NCBI RefSeq assembly: GCF_000019185.1
Contig: NC_010334.1
Location: 2,418,001-2,482,000, forward strand
From: Shewanella halifaxensis HAW-EB4
GTDB lineage: Bacteria; Pseudomonadota; Gammaproteobacteria; Enterobacterales; Shewanellaceae
Length of the DNA: 64,000 nucleotides
Reading direction: 5' to 3'
The position numbers and the translations under genes are program-made. Positions 54,729-63,728 of this stretch are shown piece by piece; position 1 is the stretch's first letter; every line of letters begins with the position of its first letter. Under the pieces are notes generated by a model, which was given only the letters and a program-made list of their open reading frames with translations, made no database searches and was not told the origin of the DNA.

Positions 54729-55535
54729 ATGTTTAGCTATCAAGGAAAGAATGTTGTCGTTGTTGGCGGTACCAGTGGCATAAACTTAGGTATCGCTATT
54801 CGCTTCTCTCAGGCTGGTGCGAATGTGGCTGTTGCGAGTCGCAGTGAAACTAAAGTTAATGCTGCTGTTGAGCAGTTAAAACTCGCTAACCCAGAAGGTA
54901 AGCACTTAGGCGTCTGTTTTGACGTAAGAGATCTTGAAGCGTTAAAACTAGGTTTTGCCGTCATTGCCGACTCATTTTCGCACATTGATGTTTTAGTGAG
55001 TGGGGCAGCGGGTAACTTTCCGTCATCGGCTGAAAAGCTGTCAGAAAATGGCTTTAAGTCAGTCATGGATATCGACCTTCTAGGAAGCTTTCAGGTGCTT
55101 AAGCAAGGTTTTCCACTGATTAAAGAGCAGGGCGGTGCCATCATTCAGATCTCAGCGCCGCAAGCATTCGTGCCAATGCCTATGCAGGTACACGTTTGTG
55201 CTGCTAAAGCTGGCGTCGATATGTTAACTAAGACATTAGCGATAGAGTGGGGCTGTAAAGGCATTCGGATCAATTCTATCGTTCCAGGACCGATTGCTGG
55301 TACAGAAGGATTTGATAGGTTAGCTCCTAGTGCAGAGTTACAGGCTCATGTTGCCAAAGGTGTCCCTTTAAGGCGTAACGGTAGTTGTGACGATATTGCC
55401 AATGCAGCATTATTTCTAGCATCTGATATGGCGTCTTACATCACGGGTGCTGTATTACCCGTTGATGGTGGTTGGTCACTTGGTGGCGCGGGCGCCGCTA
55501 TTGCCGAGATAGGCCAATTAGCTAGACGCAACTAA
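54729..55535 (+). CDS. SDR-family 2,4-dienoyl-CoA reductase-like protein (DECR2-like)
   Basis: 268 aa. NAD(P) motif GGTSGINLGIA, then SGAAGNFP instead of the usual NNAG. The active-site region is QVHVCAAKAGVDMLTKTLAIEWG: the Lys is kept but the catalytic Tyr of YxxxK is absent. Peroxisomal 2,4-dienoyl-CoA reductase (DECR2) has the same Tyr-less arrangement (QVHAGSAKAAVD), followed by PGPI.GTEG as seen here (PGPIAGTEGFDRL). A dienoyl-CoA or related enoyl reductase role is therefore likely, parallel to FadH at 29138. Transcribed alone, 75 bp after pyrF. Confidence 0.8.
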   Translation: MFSYQGKNVVVVGGTSGINLGIAIRFSQAGANVAVASRSETKVNAAVEQLKLANPEGKHLGVCFDVRDLEALKLGFAVIADSFSHIDVLVSGAAGNFPSSAEKLSENGFKSVMDIDLLGSFQVLKQGFPLIKEQGGAIIQISAPQAFVPMPMQVHVCAAKAGVDMLTKTLAIEWGCKGIRINSIVPGPIAGTEGFDRLAPSAELQAHVAKGVPLRRNGSCDDIANAALFLASDMASYITGAVLPVDGGWSLGGAGAAIAEIGQLARRN

Positions 55536-55596
55536 GCAACAAATAAGTAAAAAATAACTAACATTAGAGTAATTGTTAAATTAGAGATTTATAGAT

Positions 55597-56139
55597 ATGG
55601 CAAATCCATTTCAAGAGCAGCTGTTAAAAGCTGGTTTAGTTAGTAAGCAAAAAGTAAAAGACACTAAAACCCAGAAGCGTCGTGATCGAAAAGCTAAAGT
55701 CGATGATGGCTCTGAAGCGCTTAAACAAGAGATTGCGGCAAAAAAACAAGCGCAGCTAGATAAGGATAAACAGCTAAACGAGCAACGTTTTGCTGAGGCC
55801 TCTGAAAAAGGTTTGGTTCGTGGACTGGTTACTGAGTTTAAAAAGTTTGTCATTACGCCGCCAAAAGATGCTGAAATTAAGTTTAACTTCACTTTTGAAA
55901 ATAAGATTTACTCGCTTTATGTAAATGAAAAAATGCAAGGTGAATTACTCAATGGTCACCTAGGTATTATCAGACATGAAGAGATCACCTACTTAGTACC
56001 TCATAAGTTGGCTGAACGAGTTAACCTACTTGTACCTGCGTGGGTTGGCTACCTTTGGACTCAAGAAGATAATACTAAGATTGTTGAAGAAGATGATCCG
56101 TATGCTGATTACGTGATCCCTGATGATCTAATGTGGTAA
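55597..56139 (+). CDS. YaiL/DUF2058-family nucleoprotein
   Basis: 180 aa, highly charged. MANPFQEQLLKAGLVSKQKVKD start and a long Lys/Gln-rich helix (residues 20-70), followed by the conserved domain ending YVIPDDLMW match E. coli YaiL (DUF2058). The function is not established, and the basic coiled region suggests nucleic-acid or ribosome association. A strong terminator follows. Confidence 0.85.
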   Translation: MANPFQEQLLKAGLVSKQKVKDTKTQKRRDRKAKVDDGSEALKQEIAAKKQAQLDKDKQLNEQRFAEASEKGLVRGLVTEFKKFVITPPKDAEIKFNFTFENKIYSLYVNEKMQGELLNGHLGIIRHEEITYLVPHKLAERVNLLVPAWVGYLWTQEDNTKIVEEDDPYADYVIPDDLMW

Positions 56140-56189
56140 TCAATCCTTTCTCTGCTTCTTAGCCAAAGCAGTGAAGTAATGAAGCATTA

Positions 56190-56225
56190 AAGCCGTAACG
56201 AACTCATCGTTACGGCTTTTTTTAT
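56190..56225 (+). terminator. Intrinsic terminator
   Basis: AAGCCGTAACGA-ACTCA-TCGTTACGGCTT followed by T-run. Confidence 0.9.
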
Positions 56226-56376
56226 ACATTCAAATTATCTCAATACACATCAAAGTAATCACAACGCATAAATAGTTGTTTACGGAAAATTGGGCTGTCA
56301 GTAGAATGCGCCAACATTTTTAGCCTACTTCATCAAAACATCAGTTTGATGATCTATAACGTGAGTCTGTTCGGCC

Positions 56377-56727
56377 ATGAACCCCATTTTCATCAGTATC
56401 TCATTGCTCGTCTGTAGCAATATCTTTATGACATTTGCCTGGTATGCTCACCTAAAAGAGTTAAACAACAAGCCGTGGATTATTGCTGCATTAATCAGCT
56501 GGGGCATTGCACTATTTGAATACTTACTTCAAGTGCCAGCTAATAGAATTGGCTACACCGTGCTGAATGTAGGCCAACTTAAAATCCTACAAGAAGTGAT
56601 AACCCTGATGGTGTTTGTTCCGTTTTCAGTATTCTATTTAAGAGAACCGTTAAAGCTCGATTATCTGTGGGCTGGGCTCTGCTTAGTCGGTGCAGTTTAC
56701 TTCGCCTTCAGAAGTAAGTTCGCTTAA
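56377..56727 (+). CDS. DMT-superfamily small membrane protein (DUF486)
   Basis: 116 aa with four hydrophobic helices (about 3-22, 33-52, 70-88, 95-112). FMTFAWYAHLK, NRIGYTVLNVGQLKILQEVITL and FSVFYLREPLKLDYLWAGLCLVGAVYF match DUF486, related to small multidrug-resistance transporters. Substrate unknown. Convergent with corA, with no obvious terminator between them. Confidence 0.85.
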   Translation: MNPIFISISLLVCSNIFMTFAWYAHLKELNNKPWIIAALISWGIALFEYLLQVPANRIGYTVLNVGQLKILQEVITLMVFVPFSVFYLREPLKLDYLWAGLCLVGAVYFAFRSKFA

Positions 56728-56891
56728 CAGTACGTCATCTAAGTCGAGCTATCAAATTTGACCCATCTCATCGTTTCTTTGATGCAACAGCTTCAATATA
56801 ACAGCAGCTTATATCGCCACTGCAAAACGTGGCGTATTGCATTCATGAAATCATCGTTGCCATTGAGACCCGCTGTCTTGCAACAAAGTGA

Positions 56892-57839
56892 CTATAACCA
56901 ACGTTTTACTTTGAAAAACAAAAAGGTTGCAGCAGCACTTGCGAACATAAGTGCTATGGACCAAGGATAGCCATAGTGCCAATGTACCTCTGGCATATCA
57001 TCAAAGTTCATACCGTATGTGCTTGCTATTAAGGTTGGAGGAAGAAACACTACCGCCGCGACGGAGAAAATTTTGCTGATTTTATTTTGCTGTAAGCCTG
57101 TAAAGCCCATGGCTGCATCCATTAAAAAGTTCAGCTTTTCGAACAGAAACTGCGTATGTGGTATTAACGATGCGAGATCAGACAGCATATTACTGATGTC
57201 CTTAGTTTCCTCTTTAGACAGTTTATTTTGATAATCTCGTAGCATGTAATTCAGCGTGCGTTGCGTATCGAGTAAATTCAAGCGAATTTTACCATTAGTG
57301 TCTTCTCTTATTGTGATCAGTTGAAACACCTCATCGATTCGATCTTTTTCAAAGACTTCATGCCCAACATTGTCTAAAGCCCGATAGACCTCTTCAATAA
57401 GATCGGCTAAATGGTCGACTTTCATTTTGAAAAGCTCAATGAATAACTGCTGTGGTGTAATAAGAGGGGATTGGAGGTTTTGAAGGTGTGGGACTAATGA
57501 GTCTATTAAACGCTCATCGTCATCTCGCATGGTGAGTAATAAGTGTTCTCTGAGGTTAAAATAAATATTCACCGAGCTTAGCGTCCGTCCAGACTTTTGA
57601 CTAAATAATGAGTTAACGTGTAAACCATCTTTGTTCTGGTAAAAGCGTGAAGAGGCTTCAATTTCATTTTTGTCTTCTCTATTAGGAACCTTATCGGCGG
57701 AAAATCCGGCCAACCAGTGTCTTTCTGCTTCAATGGGTCGATAAATATCTAACCAAATTGTTGTTTCAGGTAAAGGATCTTCAATATTAAGAATTGTTGT
57801 AATTATTTGATGATTCTCGTAGCAATACGCAGTGATCAT
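56892..57839 (-). CDS. CorA-family divalent metal transporter
   Basis: 315 aa. A large N-terminal cytoplasmic alpha/beta domain with a long helix, then two C-terminal membrane helices. The signature is STYGMNFDDMPEVHW, where CorA proteins have GMN at the end of TM1, and the C-terminus KVKRWL is basic. Members carry Mg2+, Co2+ or Zn2+. The divergence from E. coli CorA (the loop after GMN is DDMPE) resembles the ZntB/CorA-II group, so exact metal is unassigned. Confidence 0.87.
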   Translation of the reverse strand: MITAYCYENHQIITTILNIEDPLPETTIWLDIYRPIEAERHWLAGFSADKVPNREDKNEIEASSRFYQNKDGLHVNSLFSQKSGRTLSSVNIYFNLREHLLLTMRDDDERLIDSLVPHLQNLQSPLITPQQLFIELFKMKVDHLADLIEEVYRALDNVGHEVFEKDRIDEVFQLITIREDTNGKIRLNLLDTQRTLNYMLRDYQNKLSKEETKDISNMLSDLASLIPHTQFLFEKLNFLMDAAMGFTGLQQNKISKIFSVAAVVFLPPTLIASTYGMNFDDMPEVHWHYGYPWSIALMFASAAATFLFFKVKRWL

Positions 57840-58170
57840 ATTGTTCCCATCGCAAAAGAGTAAGTGTTAGTCAATATCCATATAATTAAATATTTTAGTC
57901 AATGATTGCAAAGATAAAGCATCTAAATATGGAATAAATGTTCGCTTATAGGAGGCAGAAGCTTTATTTTTCAGCGCAATTGCTAGAAGGGGGGAAAATT
58001 GTCGTGCTATTAGCTTGCAAAGTTAGCCGTGAGTAAACCTGTATGGCGATATAGAAGTTAACGGCTAATGACGGACCCGCTAAAAGATTTCGTACCAAAA
58101 ATGGTGCCTTTTGTGACAACATCTGATAGATTTGAAACAACTGTTTAAATCTAATGTTTAAGAGTCCTAT
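57840..58170. other. Intergenic region between divergent corA-like and acyl-CoA dehydrogenase genes
   Basis: 331 bp. It contains a PsrA-like box (58131-58150) close to the dehydrogenase start. No other site or gene is supported. Confidence 0.5.
58131..58150. promoter_or_regulatory. PsrA-like box upstream of acyl-CoA dehydrogenase
   Basis: TTTGAAACAACTGTTTAAAT contains GAAAC-N4-GTTTA and inverted flanks TTTGAAAC/GTTTAAA. The published PsrA core is G/C-AAAC-N2-4-GTTT-G/C, so one position deviates. It matches the site upstream of fadH at 15 of 18 bases. Confidence 0.55.
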
Positions 58171-59931
58171 ATGAACCCGTATAACGCCCCGTTAGCTGAG
58201 ATGCGTTTCTTGCTTGAAAAAGTTTTTGACGCCCCAAACATCTGGTCTGAAATGCCTGCAATGGCAGAGTCTGTCGATATGGATACTGCAGTGGCCATTT
58301 TAGATGAAGCAGACAAGATTAGCCGAGAGCTGATCCATCCTATTAACCGAAGTGGCGATGAGCAAGGCGTTCGTCATGAAGCTGATAAGGTGATCACACC
58401 CGATGGCTATAAAGCGGTATATGATCAATACGCAGAAGGTGGCTGGGTCGGGTTATGTGGTGATCCTGAATTTGGCGGGATGGGCATGCCTAAGATGCTC
58501 GGTGTACTTGTCGATGAGATGGCATACAGCGCCTGTAATGCATTTACACTTTACGGTTCATTAACTGCTGGTGCGGCATTAGCCATTCATGCCCATGGTA
58601 GCGATGCGCTCAAAGAGCAGTACCTGCCGATGATGTACAGCGGCGAGTGGGCTGGTGCCATGGGGATGACAGAACCTCAAGCGGGCTCAGATCTTCGCAA
58701 TATCCGCACTAAGGCTGTGCCTAATGATGATGGTAGTTATAAGATCACTGGCAGCAAGATTTTTATCACTGGTGGCGATCATGATTTAACTGAAAACGTG
58801 ATCCATTTAGTATTAGCCAAGTTACCTAATACCAGTGGTATTTCGCTGTTTTTAGTTCCAAAAATTAAGGTTGATGCTGACAATAGCCTAGGCGATGCCA
58901 ACGGTGTCACAGTGGGCTCTATCGAACATAAGATGGGGCTCAAAGGCTCATCGACTTGTGTGATGAACTTTGACGATGCAGAAGGTTACCTGATAGGTAG
59001 GGCGAATCGCGGTCTGGTATGTATGTTCACCATGATGAACTATGAGCGCTTAGCCATTGGTATTCAAGGCTTAGGAACCTCACAAGCGGCATATCAAATG
59101 GCGGCTGACTATGCCAAGGAACGCGTTCAGGGCGTGGCTGCGGGTGGTTCACCTACAGGAGCAAGTATTGATCCTATTTTAGTTCATGGCGATGTTAGGC
59201 GTATGCTACTGACCATACGAGCCTTGACCGAAGCTGGACGCGCATTATCAGTATATACGGGACTGCAACTCGATTTGGCCAAGTACTCAGAAGATAGTGA
59301 TACCAAGGCCAAGGCGAGTCGTTATATGGGGCTGTTAACACCGGTCTCTAAGGCATTCTTAAGTGATCGTGGTCTCGATGCGGCAATTATGGCGCAGCAA
59401 GTATTTGGCGGTCATGGCTATATTCGAGAGACAGGCATTGAGCAGTTAGTGCGTGATACTCGAATTGCACAGATCTATGAAGGGACAAATGGCATTCAGG
59501 CGATTGACTTCTTAGGCCGTAAAGTCACGGGGGATAACGTCGCAGCCCTGTCTGAGTTTGTTGCAGAGCAGGTCGCCAATATTAATGGCTATACTCATGT
59601 TGCCGATGGCGATAAAGCAAAACTATTGTCATTGCTGGAACAGCTGCTTGAAGTTGCTAACCAAGTTAATGACAATAAACTCAGTCGACCCGCATTGATC
59701 AACTCATGCGCAGTTGATTATCTTGATGCTTTTGGTTATGTCCTTTATGGCTGCTTCTGGTTAGCGATGAATGATGCGGCTAATGACCACGAAGATGAAA
59801 GCTTTAAGCAACAAAAAGCGCATCTTGGTCGTTTTTACTTTGATAAGCTATTAGCTAAAGCGGATTATCACCTATCCCAGGTTAGTCAAGGTGATGCATC
59901 GATAATGCAGATGGATGCGAGCCTGTTCTAA
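58171..59931 (+). CDS. Acyl-CoA dehydrogenase, ~600-aa class (FadE2/DmdC-like)
   Basis: 586 aa FAD enzyme. GAMGMTEPQAGSDLRNIRTKA and IFITGGDHDLTENVIHLVLA form the FAD-binding middle domain. MNYERLAIGIQGLGTSQAAY follows. The catalytic base lies in IYEGTNGIQAIDFLGRK. A C-terminal helical extension absent from ~380-aa enzymes identifies the long class that includes 3-methylmercaptopropionyl-CoA dehydrogenase DmdC and FadE2. Substrate chain length cannot be read from sequence. Beta-oxidation is favoured by the PsrA-like box and by fadH elsewhere in the window. Confidence 0.9.
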   Translation: MNPYNAPLAEMRFLLEKVFDAPNIWSEMPAMAESVDMDTAVAILDEADKISRELIHPINRSGDEQGVRHEADKVITPDGYKAVYDQYAEGGWVGLCGDPEFGGMGMPKMLGVLVDEMAYSACNAFTLYGSLTAGAALAIHAHGSDALKEQYLPMMYSGEWAGAMGMTEPQAGSDLRNIRTKAVPNDDGSYKITGSKIFITGGDHDLTENVIHLVLAKLPNTSGISLFLVPKIKVDADNSLGDANGVTVGSIEHKMGLKGSSTCVMNFDDAEGYLIGRANRGLVCMFTMMNYERLAIGIQGLGTSQAAYQMAADYAKERVQGVAAGGSPTGASIDPILVHGDVRRMLLTIRALTEAGRALSVYTGLQLDLAKYSEDSDTKAKASRYMGLLTPVSKAFLSDRGLDAAIMAQQVFGGHGYIRETGIEQLVRDTRIAQIYEGTNGIQAIDFLGRKVTGDNVAALSEFVAEQVANINGYTHVADGDKAKLLSLLEQLLEVANQVNDNKLSRPALINSCAVDYLDAFGYVLYGCFWLAMNDAANDHEDESFKQQKAHLGRFYFDKLLAKADYHLSQVSQGDASIMQMDASLF

Positions 59932-59956
59932 TCCCTATCTATGGGTCAAACCTTAA

Positions 59957-59984
59957 AAAACGCCACTTTCATAGTGGCGCTTTT
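59957..59984 (+). terminator. Terminator of acyl-CoA dehydrogenase gene
   Basis: CGCCACT-TTCAT-AGTGGCG (59961-59979) with A-run before and CTTTT after. Confidence 0.75.
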
Positions 59985-60079
59985 AGTTTCAGTCTTAAAC
60001 ACGCTAGTTGCAACGGGCTTAGTTGGTGATAACTTCTGGCTTTGCTGCACCTTTAAGTTAAAGTCTACAAGCGTCCAAG

Positions 60080-61510
60080 TCAGGGGCGCGCCCTTTGCAC
60101 CATAGACTGTAAAAACAGAACATTAAAAGGTGCTAGCTCGCTCTTTTTCACCGATGGGCTATGACCATTTTCTAAGATCACAAAGGCCTGGGAAAGTTGT
60201 CCATCCTTTTTAATAAACCCTGCTAAGTTGGTGACTCCCATCATCGAACCCGTTTTGGCCAATACGCTGCCTTTGAGGGGGGATGCAGTGTAACCGTTTC
60301 GATATTTTAAGGTGCCAGATTTGCCGGCTATCGGAAGTTGATCAATTAAAAAGTTGAGTTGTTCTTTCTGCTTGAGCAATAATAGCACTTGGATTAACTG
60401 ATCTGCGCTAAGCAGGTTATAACGAGAAAGCCCCGAGCCATCGACAATATTTGCACTGGAAAGATCGACGCCTTGTTCGGTTAAGATCTGTTTCATTGCA
60501 GCGCTACCGTTAATAAATGTGCCCGGAACGCCATAAATATATTGTCCTAAGCGCTTTAGTAGGCTGTCAGCAATTAAGTTATCTGATTTTAATAACATGA
60601 TGTCAGTCAGCTCAGAAAGCGGCTTAGATTGGTGCTCAGCGAGCAATATAGTATTGGCAGGACGCTTACTGGTTAATAGCACATCACCTTTAATGTTGAT
60701 CCCAATGCTGGTTAAGGTATTTGCTACCGTCTTTTGGGCATAGAGCGCCGGATCTGATATGGCAATAGCTAGATTTAATGGCTTCTGCCCAGCATGACAG
60801 CCCGATAGAATAAACTCATTATTAGCTTGGCGTTGTAGGCTTAACTCGCAAAAAGGTGTGTCTCCGACTTTATCAAAAACTGCGGTGCTGGCGATTGATA
60901 CGGGTTCAAATTGGCTAAATGTCAGTTTACCCTGATTGTCGGCGAGGGTTGGTGAGAGCTTCGCTTTAACACAGTTTTGATTAACGATATAGCGAGATAC
61001 TGGTGCCGCGTAGCAGATCCCTAAATCGTCCCATACCCAGCCGGGAGCTTGCAGTGTTTCTTGCTGATCACCGATTAAATAAAGGTTGCCATCAATATGA
61101 TCTAACCCATGCTTCTTTAGCTGCTTGAATAACTGTCTTAAGTCGCGACCAGTGAGAGTGGGATCCCCATCAAAGCGTATAAATAGATCGCCCTCAATTC
61201 GTCGGTTCTTAATTCCAACAAATGAGTCAATTTGGGTTTTAAATCGAAAATCTTTACCTAGCGCTGTCGTTGCCGCAACGGCTGTAAGCAGCTTCATCGT
61301 GCTGGCCGGTACAAATAGTCGTTGCGCATCTTTACGGTATGCTGGCGAGCTAACGTGTCCCTCATCGTTTAAATTGAGGGGGCTCACAACGATGGCGGTT
61401 TGAGATGTTTTAGGTTCTATCGCCTTTACCATATTAGCGAGGTAATCGTCGGCTACAGCCGAGGTGGCAATAAGGCAAAGCGTTGTGGCAGCTACAAAGC
61501 GTTTAAGCAA
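60080..61510 (-). CDS. dacB: D-alanyl-D-alanine carboxypeptidase/endopeptidase PBP4
   Basis: Periplasmic penicillin-binding protein of the S13 family, 476 aa. Signal peptide MLKRFVAATTLCLIATSAVA, SxxK Ser70-Lys73 (PASTMKLL), SDN in LLKSDNLIADSLLK, and KTG in LAKTGSMMGVTNL. The large insert between SxxK and SDN is typical of DacB. It trims peptides and cleaves cross-links in peptidoglycan. The start codon is TTG, with AAGGGA 7-8 nt upstream. Confidence 0.93.
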   Translation of the reverse strand: MLKRFVAATTLCLIATSAVADDYLANMVKAIEPKTSQTAIVVSPLNLNDEGHVSSPAYRKDAQRLFVPASTMKLLTAVAATTALGKDFRFKTQIDSFVGIKNRRIEGDLFIRFDGDPTLTGRDLRQLFKQLKKHGLDHIDGNLYLIGDQQETLQAPGWVWDDLGICYAAPVSRYIVNQNCVKAKLSPTLADNQGKLTFSQFEPVSIASTAVFDKVGDTPFCELSLQRQANNEFILSGCHAGQKPLNLAIAISDPALYAQKTVANTLTSIGINIKGDVLLTSKRPANTILLAEHQSKPLSELTDIMLLKSDNLIADSLLKRLGQYIYGVPGTFINGSAAMKQILTEQGVDLSSANIVDGSGLSRYNLLSADQLIQVLLLLKQKEQLNFLIDQLPIAGKSGTLKYRNGYTASPLKGSVLAKTGSMMGVTNLAGFIKKDGQLSQAFVILENGHSPSVKKSELAPFNVLFLQSMVQRARP

Positions 61511-61548
61511 AAGAGATCCCTTCTATTATTAAAATGAGCAACATTAGC

Positions 61549-61725
61549 CTAGTCTTGACCATTAGGTTCATCCTTTTCCATCAAACGATAAAGCCTTAGT
61601 GTCACAAACAGTACTAAGCCAAAAAATAGCGGTAACACAAGGATCCCTAGCTCGGCTTTAAAGTGAAAAATGCTCCATGCACTCAACAGCACAACCAATA
61701 GCGTAACCAGCGTCTTAATATTCAT
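61549..61725 (-). CDS. Small two-helix membrane protein
   Basis: 58 aa with two hydrophobic segments (about 3-20 and 27-45) and a charged C-terminus (RLMEKDEPNGQD). Not recognised. The frame extends to 61737. ATG at 61725 is preferred because GGA lies about 8 nt upstream. It ends 38 bp before dacB on the same strand, so the two may be cotranscribed. Confidence 0.6.
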   Translation of the reverse strand: MNIKTLVTLLVVLLSAWSIFHFKAELGILVLPLFFGLVLFVTLRLYRLMEKDEPNGQD

Positions 61726-61977
61726 TAACTCATCCAAATCGTAAAATTAGCCTGATATTAGCAAAATCTCCGACCATTATCAGTGATGGTTTTGGCAAAC
61801 AAAGTGAGTTGTTAGACAAAAATCTCCAATACGCCTCTGTCGTTTTTCTGGCTAAATATTTGGCGAACCGCGCAAGAACCCACCTAAATCTGGCTCTAGA
61901 GACTGTTATTATCAGAAAAACCTTGCTCAAACTGACTTAAATCGGTAATTTCTATGCCCTTATCTAGGAGGATCTTT

Positions 61978-62310
61978 ATGCCACATTTAAGAATCAGCGG
62001 TTTATCAGAAGCGGCAGTTGCCACACTGAGTATCGGATTACTTGAGGCATTAGCCAAGGTTTGTCAGGCAAAACCAGAATCTTTCATTCTCGATTGGGTA
62101 AACAGCAATAATTATCGTAATGGCGAACAGGTCAACGATATTGCTCAGGTCGAGGTGTTATGGTTTCCAAAAGATCCCGAAACACACCATCGTGCACAAA
62201 AGGTTATTCGTGAAGCCTTATTAATGGCCAATCCCAAGCTACAGCATGTCATTGTTATGTTTAGACAGCTTGAACCAAGCACATATTATAAAGATGGTCA
62301 GCATTATTAA
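61978..62310 (+). CDS. DUF1904-family protein
   Basis: 110 aa small cytoplasmic protein. PHLRISGLSEAAVATLS at the start and VEVLWFPKDPETHHRAQKVI match DUF1904, a family with tautomerase-like features (Pro after the initiator Met) and unknown function. ATG at 61978 is selected by AGGAGG 6 nt upstream, not the earlier frame opening at 61954. It ends 10 bp before pssA and is probably cotranscribed with it. Confidence 0.85.
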   Translation: MPHLRISGLSEAAVATLSIGLLEALAKVCQAKPESFILDWVNSNNYRNGEQVNDIAQVEVLWFPKDPETHHRAQKVIREALLMANPKLQHVIVMFRQLEPSTYYKDGQHY

Positions 62311-62320
62311 GGAGAGAGCC

Positions 62321-63634
62321 TTGCTGAGTAAGCTAGGTGGCATACCGCTACAACCAGATTCGCTTTCTTGGCTGTTAACGCCTAAAGCGTTAAAAGCTGA
62401 ATTGTTATCTCGAATTGCAAGTGCAACGCATTCTATTTATATCGCAGCACTCTATTTAGAAGATGATGAAGCGGGTAGAGAGATCCTTGCCGCATTAATG
62501 GATGCCAAAAATAACAATCCTCAACTCGATGTTAAAGTGCTCGTTGACTTTCATCGCGCTCGTCGCGGGCTAATTGGTCATAAAGGCGACAGTGGCAATT
62601 ACTTAATGTACCGCAAGGTCACTGAAGCCGCTGAGCATCCGATCGATATTTTAGGTGTGCCGGTTAAATCTCGCGAGTTTATGGGTGTACTTCACCTTAA
62701 AGGCTTTGTGATTGATGATGCGGTTGTTTTTAGCGGAGCCAGTATTAACAACATCTACCTGCATCAGGACGATAAATATCGCTTCGATCGTTATCATGTG
62801 ATCGAATCTGCAGAGCTTGCTCGCAGTATGCGTGCAATGATCCAAAAGTATTTAGTCGCGGATGTTGCAGTTAGCTCTTTAACACAAGCTAAAGAAACAG
62901 AGATCTTACCGACTAAATACGAGGTGAGTAGCCTTAAATATCGTCTCTCAAAAGCGGAGTATGAATTTAGTCAGACTCAAATAGGCAACCGAGTCACGCC
63001 ATTAGTCGGGCTTGGGCGTAAAAAGAACAAGCTTAACAAGGTCATTGTTGCCTTAGTTGAAGAGTCCGAAGACACTTTGTTCATCTGCACACCTTACTTT
63101 AACCCACCATACATTTTAGTTAGAGCATTGGCGAAGCACCTTCGTAAAGGTAAGAAAATTGATATCGTGGTTGGGGATAAAACCTCTAACGATTTCTATA
63201 TTCCACCAGAGGAAGAGTTTTCTACTATTGGCGCTTTACCTTACATGTATGAGCAGTCATTGAGAAAGTTTGCTAAACGTCAACAGTGGGCGATTGAAAG
63301 CGGCCAGCTGAATATCCACCTTTGGAAAGATGGCCGAAATAGTTTCCATTTGAAAGGGATCAGTGCTGACGGTAAGCGGCATTTAATTACTGGTAGCAAT
63401 TTAAACCCCAGAGCATGGGCGTTAGATCTAGAGAATGGCTTGTTATTGCAAGATGATAACGGATGTTGGAAAGCGAAGTTTGAAGAAGAGCAAACGCATA
63501 TTCTCGAGCATACAGAGCGTTTGTATCATTACAGTCAAATTGAAACGTTAAATAGCTATCCAGCACCTGTGCGAAAGATCATGAAGCGTATTAAGCGCTT
63601 GAAAGCAGACTTTTTATTAAGGCGTATACTGTAA
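62321..63634 (+). CDS. pssA: CDP-diacylglycerol-serine O-phosphatidyltransferase
   Basis: Peripheral-membrane phosphatidylserine synthase of the phospholipase D superfamily (gram-negative type), 437 aa. Two HKD motifs: HLKGFVIDD and HLKGISADGKRHLITGSNLNPRA. IYLHQDDKYRFDRYHVI is characteristic. The start is TTG at 62321 giving MLSKL, like E. coli MLSKF, with AAGGAG at 62309-62314. Earlier in-frame codons lie inside the DUF1904 gene. First step towards phosphatidylethanolamine. The window contains only a PsiD-like, not a housekeeping, phosphatidylserine decarboxylase gene. Confidence 0.95.
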   Translation: MLSKLGGIPLQPDSLSWLLTPKALKAELLSRIASATHSIYIAALYLEDDEAGREILAALMDAKNNNPQLDVKVLVDFHRARRGLIGHKGDSGNYLMYRKVTEAAEHPIDILGVPVKSREFMGVLHLKGFVIDDAVVFSGASINNIYLHQDDKYRFDRYHVIESAELARSMRAMIQKYLVADVAVSSLTQAKETEILPTKYEVSSLKYRLSKAEYEFSQTQIGNRVTPLVGLGRKKNKLNKVIVALVEESEDTLFICTPYFNPPYILVRALAKHLRKGKKIDIVVGDKTSNDFYIPPEEEFSTIGALPYMYEQSLRKFAKRQQWAIESGQLNIHLWKDGRNSFHLKGISADGKRHLITGSNLNPRAWALDLENGLLLQDDNGCWKAKFEEEQTHILEHTERLYHYSQIETLNSYPAPVRKIMKRIKRLKADFLLRRIL

Positions 63635-63656
63635 GCCTGTCGTTTGCTTGATATTG

Positions 63657-63684
63657 AAAGCCTGCTTATGAGTAGGCTTTTTTG
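63657..63684 (+). terminator. Terminator of pssA
   Basis: AAAGCCTGCT-TATG-AGTAGGCTTT with one G-T pair, followed by T-run. Confidence 0.85.
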
Positions 63685-63728
63685 TTTTTTAGACTGTTAT
63701 ATTTGAAAAGATTGGATTTAAGCCAAAA

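Noticed and set aside
56758..56970. 70-aa rightward frame between the DUF486 and corA-like genes
   Set aside because: Overlaps the 3' end of the corA-like gene on the opposite strand and lacks a ribosome-binding site.
61730..61930. 66-aa leftward frame between the small membrane protein and DUF1904 genes
   Set aside because: No good start signal or family features, and the region more plausibly contains divergent promoters.
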